A stretch of 64,000 bases of DNA from Alphaproteobacteria bacterium. GTDB lineage: Bacteria > Pseudomonadota > Alphaproteobacteria > UBA9219 > RGZA01. The position numbers were made by a program, and so were the translations under genes. Under the pieces are notes generated by a model. It did no database searches and was not told where the DNA came from. It was given only the letters and a program-made list of their open reading frames with translations. Numbering within the stretch: the first letter of the stretch is position 1; each line of letters opens with the position of its first letter. Location of the stretch: NCBI GenBank assembly GCA_033762625.1, contig JANRLI010000022.1:1-64000 (forward strand). The letters run 5' to 3'. Positions 44,861-55,407 of the stretch are shown here, piece after piece.

Positions 44861-46372
44861 TTATTTAGCTTCATTTAGGGCCTGTTCCGCCGCTTTAATC
44901 AATGCGCGTGCTTTGGCTTCGCTTTCATTGAACTCATAGGCCGGGTCGCTGTCAGCTACCACACCGCCGCCTGCCTGAATGTACATGGTGCCGTCTTTCA
45001 CCAATGCGGTGCGCAAAGCAATGCATGTGTCCATGCTGCCATTTGCACCAAAATACCCTACACAACCCGCATAAGGCCCGCGGCGTGAAACTTCCAATTC
45101 GTCAATAATCTGCATCGCGCGAACCTTTGGCGCGCCTGAAACCGTCCCAGCTGGGAAACCTGCAAACATGGCATCAAGGGCATCATACTTATCGTCAATC
45201 ACACCCTCCACATTCGAAACAATATGCATCACATGCGAATACAGTTCGATTTGAAACTGTTCGGTTACCTTCACGCTGCCAACCTTGGCAACGCGGCCTA
45301 CATCATTGCGGCCTAAATCCAGCAACATCAGATGCTCTGCGCGTTCTTTGGGGTCAGCTAATAAATCGGCTGAGAGTTCGCTGTCACTACGATTACCCGA
45401 GCCACCCATCTGACCCCGCGGGCGCGTGCCAGCAATAGGGCGGATGGTGACTTTGTTATCGCGCAGACGCACCAGAATTTCCGGGCTGGAACCCACCAAT
45501 TGGAAGTTCCCCAGATTCAAAAAGAACAGAAATGGGGAAGGGTTTAAACGGCGCAACGAACGATAAAGCGCAAAGGGCGGCAACACGAACGGCATCGAAA
45601 AACGCTGCGATAGAACCACCTGAAAAATATCACCCGCATGGATATATTCCTTTGCGCGTTCCACCATTTTATAAAATGTTTCGCGCGGCGTATTGGATAC
45701 GGGTGGTTTTATTTCAATATTTTTTGATTTTACTTCAGCTGGCAGCGGCCCTGCAATTGCATTCATGGCATTATTCAAACGCAATAGCGCTGCTGCATAC
45801 GCTTGCGCCGCTGATACGTTTTTATCGGGATAAACCGGGGTGATCAGTGTGATACGGTTATCTATACTGTCAAACGCGGCAATCAATGATGGGCGCATTA
45901 AAATCGCATCATCCAAATTCAAATCATCGGGATTTTCATCGGGTATCGCTTCAATCTGGCGGATCATGTCATAGCCAAGATAACCAAACAGCCCCGCGCT
46001 CATGGGCATAGGCGGGAAGCCAAGCGGCATGTCAATGCGGCTTTCCTTGAGTAAGGCGCGCATGGCCTCAACAGGTTTGGTGTTTTGTTTTTGAAACGTA
46101 TCTGGGGTTGTCAGTGCCGTACGGTTAATGTGGCATTCATCCCGTCTGCATTTCCAGATGATGTCCGGATTTAACCCAATGAAGGAGTAGCGGTCTTTGC
46201 GTGAACCGCTCACCACCGATTCAAGCAAGAAGCTATATGGCTTATTATCTGCCAGCTTCAGGTAAGCGGAGATGGGTGTTTCCAAATCGCTGACCATACT
46301 CTGCCAGACGATTTGCGCCTTACCGCTTTGATAAAGCTTATGGAAAACCTCTGTGCTTGGTTCTACGCCCAT
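44861..46372 (-). CDS. trpE: Anthranilate synthase component I
   Basis: TrpE makes anthranilate from chorismate and ammonia. The 503-residue enzyme has the N-terminal Trp-binding region (LLESVVSGSRKDRYSFIG), and the chorismate-binding core with IRPIAGTRPRGQ, DLGRNDVGRV and the GAPKVRAMQIIDELE motif. I take the start at 46372 (MGVEPSTEVFHKLY) just after the ppiD stop. The gene is complete and the phrase LLES is the Trp feedback site known in the family. Confidence 0.96.
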   Translation of the reverse strand: MGVEPSTEVFHKLYQSGKAQIVWQSMVSDLETPISAYLKLADNKPYSFLLESVVSGSRKDRYSFIGLNPDIIWKCRRDECHINRTALTTPDTFQKQNTKPVEAMRALLKESRIDMPLGFPPMPMSAGLFGYLGYDMIRQIEAIPDENPDDLNLDDAILMRPSLIAAFDSIDNRITLITPVYPDKNVSAAQAYAAALLRLNNAMNAIAGPLPAEVKSKNIEIKPPVSNTPRETFYKMVERAKEYIHAGDIFQVVLSQRFSMPFVLPPFALYRSLRRLNPSPFLFFLNLGNFQLVGSSPEILVRLRDNKVTIRPIAGTRPRGQMGGSGNRSDSELSADLLADPKERAEHLMLLDLGRNDVGRVAKVGSVKVTEQFQIELYSHVMHIVSNVEGVIDDKYDALDAMFAGFPAGTVSGAPKVRAMQIIDELEVSRRGPYAGCVGYFGANGSMDTCIALRTALVKDGTMYIQAGGGVVADSDPAYEFNESEAKARALIKAAEQALNEAK

Positions 46373-46379
46373 TTGCCAA

Positions 46380-48257
46380 CTACATCGCCGCGTCGTTGGT
46401 GCCAACAAGACGATCCAGACCGACCTTGTCCTTTTCAACCGGATAAGCTTCTCGCAATGCGGCTGTGTAGGCATCTAAATGACCCGCAACGGCATCTTGC
46501 TCTAGTTTCTGTGTTAGTGGTTTTTTGCGTTCTTCGATTTCCTTTTCGGTTCCGGCAATCACGTCCTTAACACGTACAACCAACTCGCCATCTGCTGTTG
46601 AAACAACCGCAACTTCACCCTTTTTTAAATCAAACAGGGGGGCAAGCGCTTCACGTGGCACTTCCTTCTGTTTCTTGTCGTCAACCACCAATGGACTTGA
46701 TGTCTTTTTAATCACGGCACTATCGGCAGCGATGCTGGAAAGTGGTTTGCCTTCCTTCAAATCCTTGGAGATGCGTTCAGCTAGTTCCGTTGCCTTTTTG
46801 GTTTTGGCATGGGCAATCCAATCCTGCTTCACGCGTTCTTTAACAGCATCGAACTCCATGACATGGCTTGGTACAACCTTGTTGATATGCACCAATGCGT
46901 AGCCACCAGCTTTGCTTTCCAGCAGGGGGGAAGATTCACCTTCATTGTACTGGAATGCAGCTTTCATCACTTCCGCCTTGAACGGAATTTCAATTTTTGC
47001 GTTATCGCCTGTTGCATCCAGCAATTCGAATTTAGCCAAAGCTAACCCCTGTGCACCGGCAATTTCCTGCAATGGCTTGTTTGCGCCCAGCATGTCATCC
47101 ACTTTATTGGCGATTTGCACCATGTGTTCGGATGCCTGATCTTTCTTAAGTTGTTCAATAATCTGGTCCTTGATTTCCGCAAATTCAGGTGATTTTCCCG
47201 GAATGACCTTTTCAACAACGAATACGTGATAACCCATATTGGAATGAATAGGGCCAACCAGCTTACCCGTTGCCGCGCCAAACACAGCGTCATTCAATAT
47301 TGGCGGCAAATCATTGCGCGTAATGTTTTCAACCGGAACCGCGTTTTCGCCTTTGGCCTTCGCAACATATTTTAGGGTAGCTGGGTTTGCGCCATCGGCA
47401 ATTTCTTTGGCCTTGGCTTCATCGCTTACCACTACTTGTAGCATATTGCGTTTTTCAGGAATTTCGAATTCGGCCTTGCGTTCATCAAATGCTTTTTGTG
47501 CGTCTTCAACAGTTACATGCACATCTTTGCTGGCATCGGCGAGCGTGATGGTCAACACATCAAAGCTGCGGGTTTCAGCGGCCTTATAGCTTTCCTTGTT
47601 TTCATCATAATATTTTTGTAGTTCTGCTTCATCGGGCGCTTCGGGCGCAGAAACTTTCTTGGGGTCAATCAGCACTGTTTCCGCAACACGCTTTTGTGCA
47701 TAAGCAGCAGCCAAATCATTAAGCAGTGGGGCAGGGGTTGTCACCGCGCCAGACAGCGCGCGCACAATAATATTGCGCGCCGCAATCTGCTTTTGTGTAT
47801 CGATAAACATGGCCTCATTCATGCCTTGGCTTGCCAGCACTTGCTGGAACATTTCTTTGTTAAATGTGCCATCAGCATTTCGTAGCTGTGGGGTTGCTTC
47901 CAGCGTGCGCACAATTTCAGTGCGCGGAATATGAAAACCCAAACGGTTCGTTTCAAGGTTCACAATGGTGAGCGCCACCAGTTTGTCGATACTGCGGTCC
48001 AGAAGACCCAGTTCTTTGGCTTTTTGCGCTGTAAAATCAGGACCCAGCAACCCGCGCATTTGCGTTACCTGATTATCAAATTCGCGCTTTAAAACACTCG
48101 CGCTTAATTTGGCATCGCCAACTTTAACAACCCAGTCCTTGTTGGCACCGCCACGAAAAATATCGCCAATTCCCCAAATACCAAAGCTTATGACCAGAAG
48201 AATAAGTAAGGCCGAAGAAACGAATGATTTGGCTTTATCGCGGAGTTGTTGCAGCAT
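46380..48257 (-). CDS. ppiD: PpiD-type membrane-anchored peptidyl-prolyl isomerase
   Basis: The 625-residue protein has one N-terminal helix (about residues 10-30, FVSSALLILLVISFGIWG), a SurA-like chaperone region and a parvulin domain in the middle (about 235-370). It is anchored in the inner membrane and acts on proteins leaving the Sec translocon. It lies 7 bases upstream of trpE, an order (ppiD-trpE, facing tpiA-secG-pyrG) seen in Alphaproteobacteria. Confidence 0.92.
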   Translation of the reverse strand: MLQQLRDKAKSFVSSALLILLVISFGIWGIGDIFRGGANKDWVVKVGDAKLSASVLKREFDNQVTQMRGLLGPDFTAQKAKELGLLDRSIDKLVALTIVNLETNRLGFHIPRTEIVRTLEATPQLRNADGTFNKEMFQQVLASQGMNEAMFIDTQKQIAARNIIVRALSGAVTTPAPLLNDLAAAYAQKRVAETVLIDPKKVSAPEAPDEAELQKYYDENKESYKAAETRSFDVLTITLADASKDVHVTVEDAQKAFDERKAEFEIPEKRNMLQVVVSDEAKAKEIADGANPATLKYVAKAKGENAVPVENITRNDLPPILNDAVFGAATGKLVGPIHSNMGYHVFVVEKVIPGKSPEFAEIKDQIIEQLKKDQASEHMVQIANKVDDMLGANKPLQEIAGAQGLALAKFELLDATGDNAKIEIPFKAEVMKAAFQYNEGESSPLLESKAGGYALVHINKVVPSHVMEFDAVKERVKQDWIAHAKTKKATELAERISKDLKEGKPLSSIAADSAVIKKTSSPLVVDDKKQKEVPREALAPLFDLKKGEVAVVSTADGELVVRVKDVIAGTEKEIEERKKPLTQKLEQDAVAGHLDAYTAALREAYPVEKDKVGLDRLVGTNDAAM

Positions 48258-48355
48258 GGGGGAGTTCGCTCTAAGTTATGGAAGTAATTCACCAAGGCGG
48301 ACTATAAAGTCCTTTCGCTTTAAGGGCAATCCCAACGAATACCACGAGTAAACGC

Positions 48356-49099
48356 ATGTCTAAGAGAAAGCTGGTTGCAGGTAATTGGAAAATGAACGGA
48401 AATCGGGCAATGGCGGATAGCCTCGTCCGCGGCGTCCGATCGGCACTGGCTGCAAACCCGATCGAGGTCGATGTTGCCTTTTGTCCACCTTATCATTTGC
48501 TGGCAGATGTAGGCGCTGCCGTTTCTGGTACTGCCCTGAAACTTGGCGCGCAGGATTGCAGCGCTTTGGCGGAGGGTGCTTATACGGGTGATATTTCAGC
48601 AAACCAGTTGCGTGATATGGCCTGCGACTATGTCATTCTTGGCCATTCGGAACGCCGCGAGATTCATCATGAAACAAGTGAACACGTGGCCGAAAAAATG
48701 CTCGCCGCGCACAAGGCTGGATTAACGGTCATTGTGTGTGTGGGTGAAAAAGATGCCAAGATGGATGCGCAAACGCGCAATCAAATTGTCAAAGACCAGA
48801 TTGCGAAATCATTATCAACAACGGCTGATGCAAAAAATACCATCATCGCCTATGAACCTGTTTGGGCAATTGGCACTGGTCTTACGCCAACCAATGACGA
48901 CATTATCTTCATGCACCGTCTGATTGCCGGCGTGCTGCCAGAAAAAGTGAAGGGCGCGCGGATTCTCTATGGCGGTTCGGTAAAGGTTGATAATGCAGAA
49001 GCCATCCTGAAACTGCCCGAAGTGGACGGTGCATTAGTCGGCGGCGCATCCCTTAAAAAGGATGATTTTATCAGTATTATAAAGGCCGCAAGCCCATAG
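48356..49099 (+). CDS. tpiA: Triosephosphate isomerase
   Basis: The 247-residue TIM barrel interconverts DHAP and glyceraldehyde 3-phosphate. It has the opening VAGNWKMNG, catalytic His in ILGHSERRE, catalytic Glu in AYEPVWAIGTG and the phosphate loop ILYGGSVK. The divergent ppiD leaves a 98-base gap. secG follows after 94 bases. Confidence 0.97.
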   Translation: MSKRKLVAGNWKMNGNRAMADSLVRGVRSALAANPIEVDVAFCPPYHLLADVGAAVSGTALKLGAQDCSALAEGAYTGDISANQLRDMACDYVILGHSERREIHHETSEHVAEKMLAAHKAGLTVIVCVGEKDAKMDAQTRNQIVKDQIAKSLSTTADAKNTIIAYEPVWAIGTGLTPTNDDIIFMHRLIAGVLPEKVKGARILYGGSVKVDNAEAILKLPEVDGALVGGASLKKDDFISIIKAASP

Positions 49100-49193
49100 A
49101 AATACCGTAGAAATATTACTTAAAGATAATACTGGAAAACAAGTCACTAAACGGCTATCACTACGTCCCGTCTTACATTGAAGGAAGCAAACC

Positions 49194-49559
49194 ATGACAG
49201 CCACTCTGCTGGTCATCCATATCTTATTGGCGATTGCACTTATTGCCGTGATTTTAGTTCAGCGTACCACATCGGATGGCGGTGGGTTAATGGGTGGCAG
49301 CGGTGGCTCCAGCATGGGCGGCATGCTTTCGGTTCGCGGCACGGCCAATTTGCTTACCCGCGTTACTGGTATCCTTGCCACGGCATTCATCGCAACCAGC
49401 ATTTTGCTCACCATTCTTGCTGGCAGTCATAACCGCGCACGTTCAATTACTGACCAAATTAAACCAGCAGCAGTTGAACAAAAAGCGCAGGAACAACCCG
49501 CAGCAGGCACAACGGATAAGCCTGCCCAATCAACACCTGCTGTGCCACTTTCGCAGTAG
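49194..49559 (+). CDS. secG: Preprotein translocase subunit SecG
   Basis: SecG is a small SecYEG component. The 121-residue protein has two membrane helices (about residues 4-24 and 58-78) with the typical intervening loop VQRTTSDGGGLMGG, then a Gln/Ala/Pro-rich tail. An AAGGA site precedes the start. It lies between tpiA and pyrG, the usual place. Confidence 0.95.
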   Translation: MTATLLVIHILLAIALIAVILVQRTTSDGGGLMGGSGGSSMGGMLSVRGTANLLTRVTGILATAFIATSILLTILAGSHNRARSITDQIKPAAVEQKAQEQPAAGTTDKPAQSTPAVPLSQ

Positions 49560-49567
49560 TAAGTTAA

Positions 49568-51253
<1,686 letters not shown>

Positions 51254-51292
51254 GGTAATTGATTTCAGCAATATTATTTGTTAATATGCCTT

Positions 51293-51703
51293 ATGCGCTT
51301 TCTGAAAACGCTCCTTTGTGTTTTGTTTTTAATTGCTGCGAGCATTGCTCCGGCAGCGGCTTTGCCTATGTGCAAAGAAATGACCAAGCAGGCCTCTGTA
51401 TCTAATGTATCTGATGCCCCACATTGCAGTGGTGCCTCAGGCGATGCGACGACCCAAAGTAACCCTCCATCATCTGACGCAAAAACCCAAAGCAACCCTC
51501 CACATGAAGGCGGATGTTGCTGTGATGGAGACATGGGAAGTGCATGCAAAACGCATTGTAAAACTATTTCAGGTACTATGGCATTGATAGATGCCGATAC
51601 TCAGCATCCTGATTTTGTTCTTAATTTTGTTAGCGGTAAGAATAGTAATCATACCTCTTTCATATTTGAAATCATTACTCCGCCCCCCAGACCCTGCGTC
51701 TAA
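51293..51703 (+). CDS. Cys-rich secreted protein, first gene of a metal-handling operon
   Basis: The 136-residue product has a signal peptide (LLCVLFLIAASIAPAAALP), then a low-complexity segment with a duplicated TQSNPP element and a cysteine cluster (GGCCCDGDMGSACKTHC). The nearly identical TQSNPP pair is visible as a DNA repeat at about 51448-51505. No family was recognised. With a MerP-like and a MerT-like gene in the same direction, it is probably a periplasmic metal-binding protein. It starts 39 bases after pyrG. Confidence 0.6.
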   Translation: MRFLKTLLCVLFLIAASIAPAAALPMCKEMTKQASVSNVSDAPHCSGASGDATTQSNPPSSDAKTQSNPPHEGGCCCDGDMGSACKTHCKTISGTMALIDADTQHPDFVLNFVSGKNSNHTSFIFEIITPPPRPCV

Positions 51704-51743
51704 ACGACCTTAATTTTTTCGTTTAGTTTTTGCAGGAGTTTGA

Positions 51744-52382
51744 ATGAATCATTTCATATGGGCTTTAGCCCTTTGGTTGTGCGCCACACCTGCTGTGTGG
51801 GCAAAACCGGTTTCATATGCTGGCGGCTGGTCTGCTATGCAAATGAATGATGCTGATACGCATAGCGTTGGCGTCAGTTACTCACCAACGTCAGAGTATT
51901 CTGTAGGTTATCTTGGCGAGTATCGCCGCGATACAGACTGGATGTATCAAGGTACACAGCTAAATCTGCTTCTCAAGCGGATTAATATGCCAAAATCGCA
52001 AGCCAACTTTTACCTTAAATCAGGAATTGGGGCGGCCTTAGCAAATCCATTTGGCCGTGCTGAGACATCATCGGCGGCTGCATTCGGTGGATTTTTGGCG
52101 GATTGGGAAGATAGGCGCTTTTTTGTGTCATATGAAAATATGGGCATGGCTGCGGGCAACATTGACAGGTTTTTTGAACAAAAAGCACGTGTTGGTATTG
52201 CTCCCTATGAAGGTGACTACGGAGACCTGCATACATGGCTGATGCTTGAAACAAAACACATCGTGACGAGTGATAAATTCACCGTCACACCGCTGCTGCG
52301 CTTTTTCTATGGGGATGTCCTTGCGGAAATCGGCATGAGCAACGAAGAAAAACTATTTACCCATCTTATGATTAACTTTTAA
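51744..52382 (+). CDS. Secreted, probably outer-membrane beta-barrel protein
   Basis: The 212-residue protein has a signal peptide ending about AVWA, then alternating aromatic and polar strands (VSYAGGWSAMQM, YSVGYLGEYRRD, FFVSYENMGMAAG) and a terminal Phe (MINF), as outer-membrane barrels have. No family was recognised. It has an AGGAG site and lies 41 bases after the Cys-rich gene and 12 bases before the MerP-like gene, so it may bring or export the metal. Confidence 0.6.
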   Translation: MNHFIWALALWLCATPAVWAKPVSYAGGWSAMQMNDADTHSVGVSYSPTSEYSVGYLGEYRRDTDWMYQGTQLNLLLKRINMPKSQANFYLKSGIGAALANPFGRAETSSAAAFGGFLADWEDRRFFVSYENMGMAAGNIDRFFEQKARVGIAPYEGDYGDLHTWLMLETKHIVTSDKFTVTPLLRFFYGDVLAEIGMSNEEKLFTHLMINF

Positions 52383-52393
52383 AGGAGAATACT

Positions 52394-52711
52394 ATGAACA
52401 ACGTACAACATACACTGCTTATCACCACATTAGTTGTGATTGGACTTACAACCCCATCCTATGCTGCATCACCTGCGACTTGTGCAAATGCGGTCAATAT
52501 CAAGGTCAATGGATTGGTGTGCGATTTTTGTGCGCGCTCAGTTGAAAAACTGTTTGGCGCACGTGAAGAGGTTGCAGGTATCAAAGTCAATCTTGATGCC
52601 GGACAAATTGATATTGATATGAAAACAGGCAAGTCCATCGATGATAAAACGTTGAATAAGTTGATTAAGGATTCCGGTTTTGATGTCACTAATATTAAAC
52701 GGGGATGTTAA
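52394..52711 (+). CDS. MerP-like periplasmic heavy-metal-binding protein
   Basis: The 105-residue product has a signal peptide (to about SYAAS) and an HMA domain with the metal-binding cysteine pair in GLVCDFCARSVEKLFG. The strand order and following VNLDAGQIDID and LIKDSGFDV fit the βαββαβ metallochaperone fold. MerP passes Hg(II) to MerT, but other metals are possible. An AAAGGAG site precedes the start. No MerA or MerR gene is seen. Confidence 0.8.
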   Translation: MNNVQHTLLITTLVVIGLTTPSYAASPATCANAVNIKVNGLVCDFCARSVEKLFGAREEVAGIKVNLDAGQIDIDMKTGKSIDDKTLNKLIKDSGFDVTNIKRGC

Positions 52712-53100
52712 TGGGCAATCTATCTTCACATAAAAAAGTTGTTGCCGCATCAACCATGGCACTTTTTACAACGCTTGGAACCTTGGTGTGTTGTGCTCTG
52801 CCTGCGCTATTCGTAACACTTGGGGCGGGAGCTGCGCTTGCGGGCCTTGTTTCAACTGTGCCATGGCTTGTAGAGTTTTCACGTCACAAATTGTGGGTTT
52901 TCGGTGGTGCTGCTGCGTTGCTGCTGCTGGCTGGCGGTATGCTATGGCAGGCAAAAAATCTACCTTGTCCAGCAGATGCCGCGCAGGCAAAGGCGTGTAC
53001 AAACCTACGGCGGTTAAGTTGGTGGATATATGCTTTTGCTGTGGTTGTATATCTAATCGGCTTTTTCTTTGCATTTATTGCATCAAAAATACTTGTTTAA
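52711..53100 (+). CDS. MerT-like inner-membrane metal transporter
   Basis: The 129-residue protein has three membrane helices and a paired cysteine in the first (TLVCCALPALFVTLGAG), as in MerT-family mercuric transporters. A second region between helices two and three carries Cys residues (NLPCPADAAQAKACTN), which MerT uses to pass Hg(II). The start overlaps the MerP-like stop by one base (TAATG). The gene ends the operon, 24 bases before a strong hairpin. The metal is inferred, not shown. Confidence 0.75.
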   Translation: MGNLSSHKKVVAASTMALFTTLGTLVCCALPALFVTLGAGAALAGLVSTVPWLVEFSRHKLWVFGGAAALLLLAGGMLWQAKNLPCPADAAQAKACTNLRRLSWWIYAFAVVVYLIGFFFAFIASKILV

Positions 53101-53123
53101 CTGAAAGTATATTTGGTACTGAC

Positions 53124-53161
53124 ATTGAACGGGGCTATTTGATTTAATAGCCCCGTTCAAT
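53124..53161 (+). terminator. Strong perfect hairpin after the metal operon
   Basis: A 16-base arm ATTGAACGGGGCTATT pairs perfectly with AATAGCCCCGTTCAAT around a 6-base loop. There is no clear T-run after it, so termination may need another factor, or it may block 3' exonucleases. Confidence 0.65.
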
Positions 53162-53222
53162 CATAAGGCAATGCGATAGTCTTATATAATATATTTATGC
53201 AAACTTTATTCAGAGAAATTAG

Positions 53223-53843
53223 ATGGCCGTCATTCAAAATCCGTCATTCAAACTTAATATCGAACTGGATGATGAAAGTCCGCATTACACCATCACTGAA
53301 CCTTATTCAGTTTCGCATGTCATATTCTTTCTGGAAGCGGCGCGTTTCATTCGTGAAACAGCGGCTAATTATTCAGCTACAATTAAAACCGCAGATGGCC
53401 GCACACTCGAATTTGATCGTTGCGGATTACGCATGAACGATGCGTATAGCACAATTTATGACGCGTTTATCAAAGGTAAAGGTGACTGGTATCTTTCAAG
53501 TGTCGCCAAAGTTGAAATCGATGATGACGACCATCTGCTTGTAACCATTGATCCATCAAAAACAGCTGGCGATGAAACAAGCAAGGGCATGCATCCGCTT
53601 CATCTTACCATCGAACACATCAACTATATTAGTCGATATACCGGTTTATATGGGCAGCATCAATACCTGCCTGAATTCCTGCAAGTGCTTGGCGCTTCCG
53701 ATGATACTGTGAACCGTGTGAGGAATAGCACTACGCAGTTAAAAGTAACATCCCTGCCAGTCCGTTTTGCCCATGTGGATGGCCGCCGCATTACACTCTT
53801 ACGCCACAATGTCACAGGTCAGCCTGGCATACGTTTCGGCTAG
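53223..53843 (+). CDS. Hypothetical protein
   Basis: I do not recognise this 206-residue protein. It has no signal or membrane segment and is acidic, with a long beta-rich middle region (YTITEPYSVSHVIFFLEAARF, then VEIDDDDHLLVTIDP) and a helical C-terminal part (LPEFLQVLGASDDTVNRVRNS). A modest AGAGAA site lies before the start. It stands alone between the hairpin and the DUF2333 gene. Confidence 0.65.
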   Translation: MAVIQNPSFKLNIELDDESPHYTITEPYSVSHVIFFLEAARFIRETAANYSATIKTADGRTLEFDRCGLRMNDAYSTIYDAFIKGKGDWYLSSVAKVEIDDDDHLLVTIDPSKTAGDETSKGMHPLHLTIEHINYISRYTGLYGQHQYLPEFLQVLGASDDTVNRVRNSTTQLKVTSLPVRFAHVDGRRITLLRHNVTGQPGIRFG

Positions 53844-53905
53844 CAAAGTTTCGTGCCTTAACTTATCATGGCGTGGCCTACTTCCCCTAACCATTATAGC
53901 TCATC

Positions 53906-54838
53906 ATGCAAATCACATTACTTGGCCTTGTGCGTCGTCTTGGTCTTTGGCTTGGCGTTTTAGTAATAGCCGGTCTGTTCTTCTATTATGTCATACTGGG
54001 CCTTGCGGTTTATCAAAAGGTTGATGACAGTCCAAACTTTCAAGCAACTGAAATAACCAAGGGCGGCAGCGCTGCCGTTGATATGGCGGCCGCGCTTATC
54101 ACGCGCGAGGTGGATACCCATAGCTGGGTTGCGAATGATCCGTGGTTTGTTCCATCCTCATGGCTAACGCGCACGCCTGCATTCCAGCAAGGTATCATTT
54201 ATGCTTTGAGCCGTTTTTCCATTTCCATGACCGATAATCTTGCGCGCCAGCGCGGCTCCAGCGCGGTTGACCCTGATTTGGATAAAGCCTCCGGCTTTTT
54301 AAAGTATGCAGGAGATGTGTGGGTATTCCATGACAGCGTGATCCCGACCACGACCAGCGAGCAACAATATCGCAACGCGCGTAAATCATTGCTGGCCTTC
54401 AATCAACGCTTGGCCGAAGGCAAAGCGACCTTTGACCGCCGCGCCGATAATTTGCAAGCCGCAATTGAAAGCATAGCCGCCGATTTGGGTTCGCAATCTG
54501 CGATTATCAGTGACGCTATAGAAAAGAATGGCGGCAGTCTTTTGGAGTTCAAGAGTAATGCGATTTACTTTACTGCCAAGGGCCGTCTTTATGCCTATTA
54601 CTTAATATTACGGGAACTGGGCAAGGATTTTGCACCAATTATTAAAGAAAAGGGCATGGCAAACGTCTGGGATAACGCGGTTGCCAGCCTAAAAGACGCT
54701 TCCAGCCTGTTTCCACTGATTATTTTCAACGGCAGGGGTGACAGCCAGTTCCTTCCATGTCATCTTTGCGGCCAAGGATTCTGGTTGTTGCGTGCCCGAA
54801 CGCAGCTCTATGAAGTCAGTAACATTATCACCAAGTAA
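53906..54838 (+). CDS. DUF2333 family protein
   Basis: The 310-residue protein has one N-terminal membrane helix (about residues 12-37) and a periplasmic domain that matches the DUF2333 pattern: NDPWFVPSSWLTRTPAFQQG and RFSISMTDNLARQRGSSAVDPDLD. Function is unknown; members are found with envelope genes in several Proteobacteria. No good ribosome-binding site precedes the ATG at 53906, so a slightly different start is possible. Confidence 0.78.
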   Translation: MQITLLGLVRRLGLWLGVLVIAGLFFYYVILGLAVYQKVDDSPNFQATEITKGGSAAVDMAAALITREVDTHSWVANDPWFVPSSWLTRTPAFQQGIIYALSRFSISMTDNLARQRGSSAVDPDLDKASGFLKYAGDVWVFHDSVIPTTTSEQQYRNARKSLLAFNQRLAEGKATFDRRADNLQAAIESIAADLGSQSAIISDAIEKNGGSLLEFKSNAIYFTAKGRLYAYYLILRELGKDFAPIIKEKGMANVWDNAVASLKDASSLFPLIIFNGRGDSQFLPCHLCGQGFWLLRARTQLYEVSNIITK

Positions 54839-54878
54839 TAATCCCCTTTTGACTATCTAAACTAAACGGAGACTACGT

Positions 54879-55316
54879 ATGACTAATCGCTTTTTCTCTA
54901 TGATTGCGGTTCTTGCAATCTCCTTGCTCACGGCTTGTGCGCAAGTTTCATCCCACCCCACGTGTAAGAGCTGCCCGGCTTGGGTTGATGATTGCTGTGG
55001 CGCATGCCCATGCGGAGTGCAAGTAGTTGAAAGCACGGCCGGCAAGATGTGCGATCCAGCTACTAAGAAAAAGCATCATCGTAAGCACAGTGTAAAAACG
55101 GAAGTAAAAGCAGAAACAAAATCAGAAACAACATCAGAAACTAAGGGAACGATTCCTTTGAAAGTTGAACCAGCTAAAAAATCCGAAGCTGCAAAAACAA
55201 AAGCAACACCAAAGGCAGAACCAGAAGCTAAAAAGATGGATGTTCTCGAAGGCGTAAAGAAAATTATTAAGGACGTTTCGCCAAAAGATCCTAAAGACCT
55301 AAAAAAGCCTCAATAA
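54879..55316 (+). CDS. Cys-rich lipoprotein with Lys/Glu-rich tail
   Basis: The 145-residue protein has a lipobox LLTAC with Cys20, then a cluster of cysteines (TCKSCPAWVDDCCGACPCGV) and a charged tail rich in Lys, Glu, Thr and Ala. The cysteine spacing suggests metal binding; the tail is probably disordered. A CGGAGAC site precedes the start. The family is unknown. It lies 40 bases after the DUF2333 gene and is followed by a good terminator. Confidence 0.7.
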   Translation: MTNRFFSMIAVLAISLLTACAQVSSHPTCKSCPAWVDDCCGACPCGVQVVESTAGKMCDPATKKKHHRKHSVKTEVKAETKSETTSETKGTIPLKVEPAKKSEAAKTKATPKAEPEAKKMDVLEGVKKIIKDVSPKDPKDLKKPQ

Positions 55317-55330
55317 ACATTAGATAATCA

Positions 55331-55369
55331 AACACCATCCCTCCTTTAATCAGTGGGGATGGTGTTTTT
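55331..55369 (+). terminator. Intrinsic terminator after the Cys-rich lipoprotein gene
   Basis: AACACCATCCC (55331-55341) pairs with GGGATGGTGTT (55356-55366) and is followed by T at 55365-55369. Confidence 0.8.
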
Positions 55370-55407
55370 ATTTGTGCATGGCGCTCAATATCCTTAACTA
55401 GGAACTC

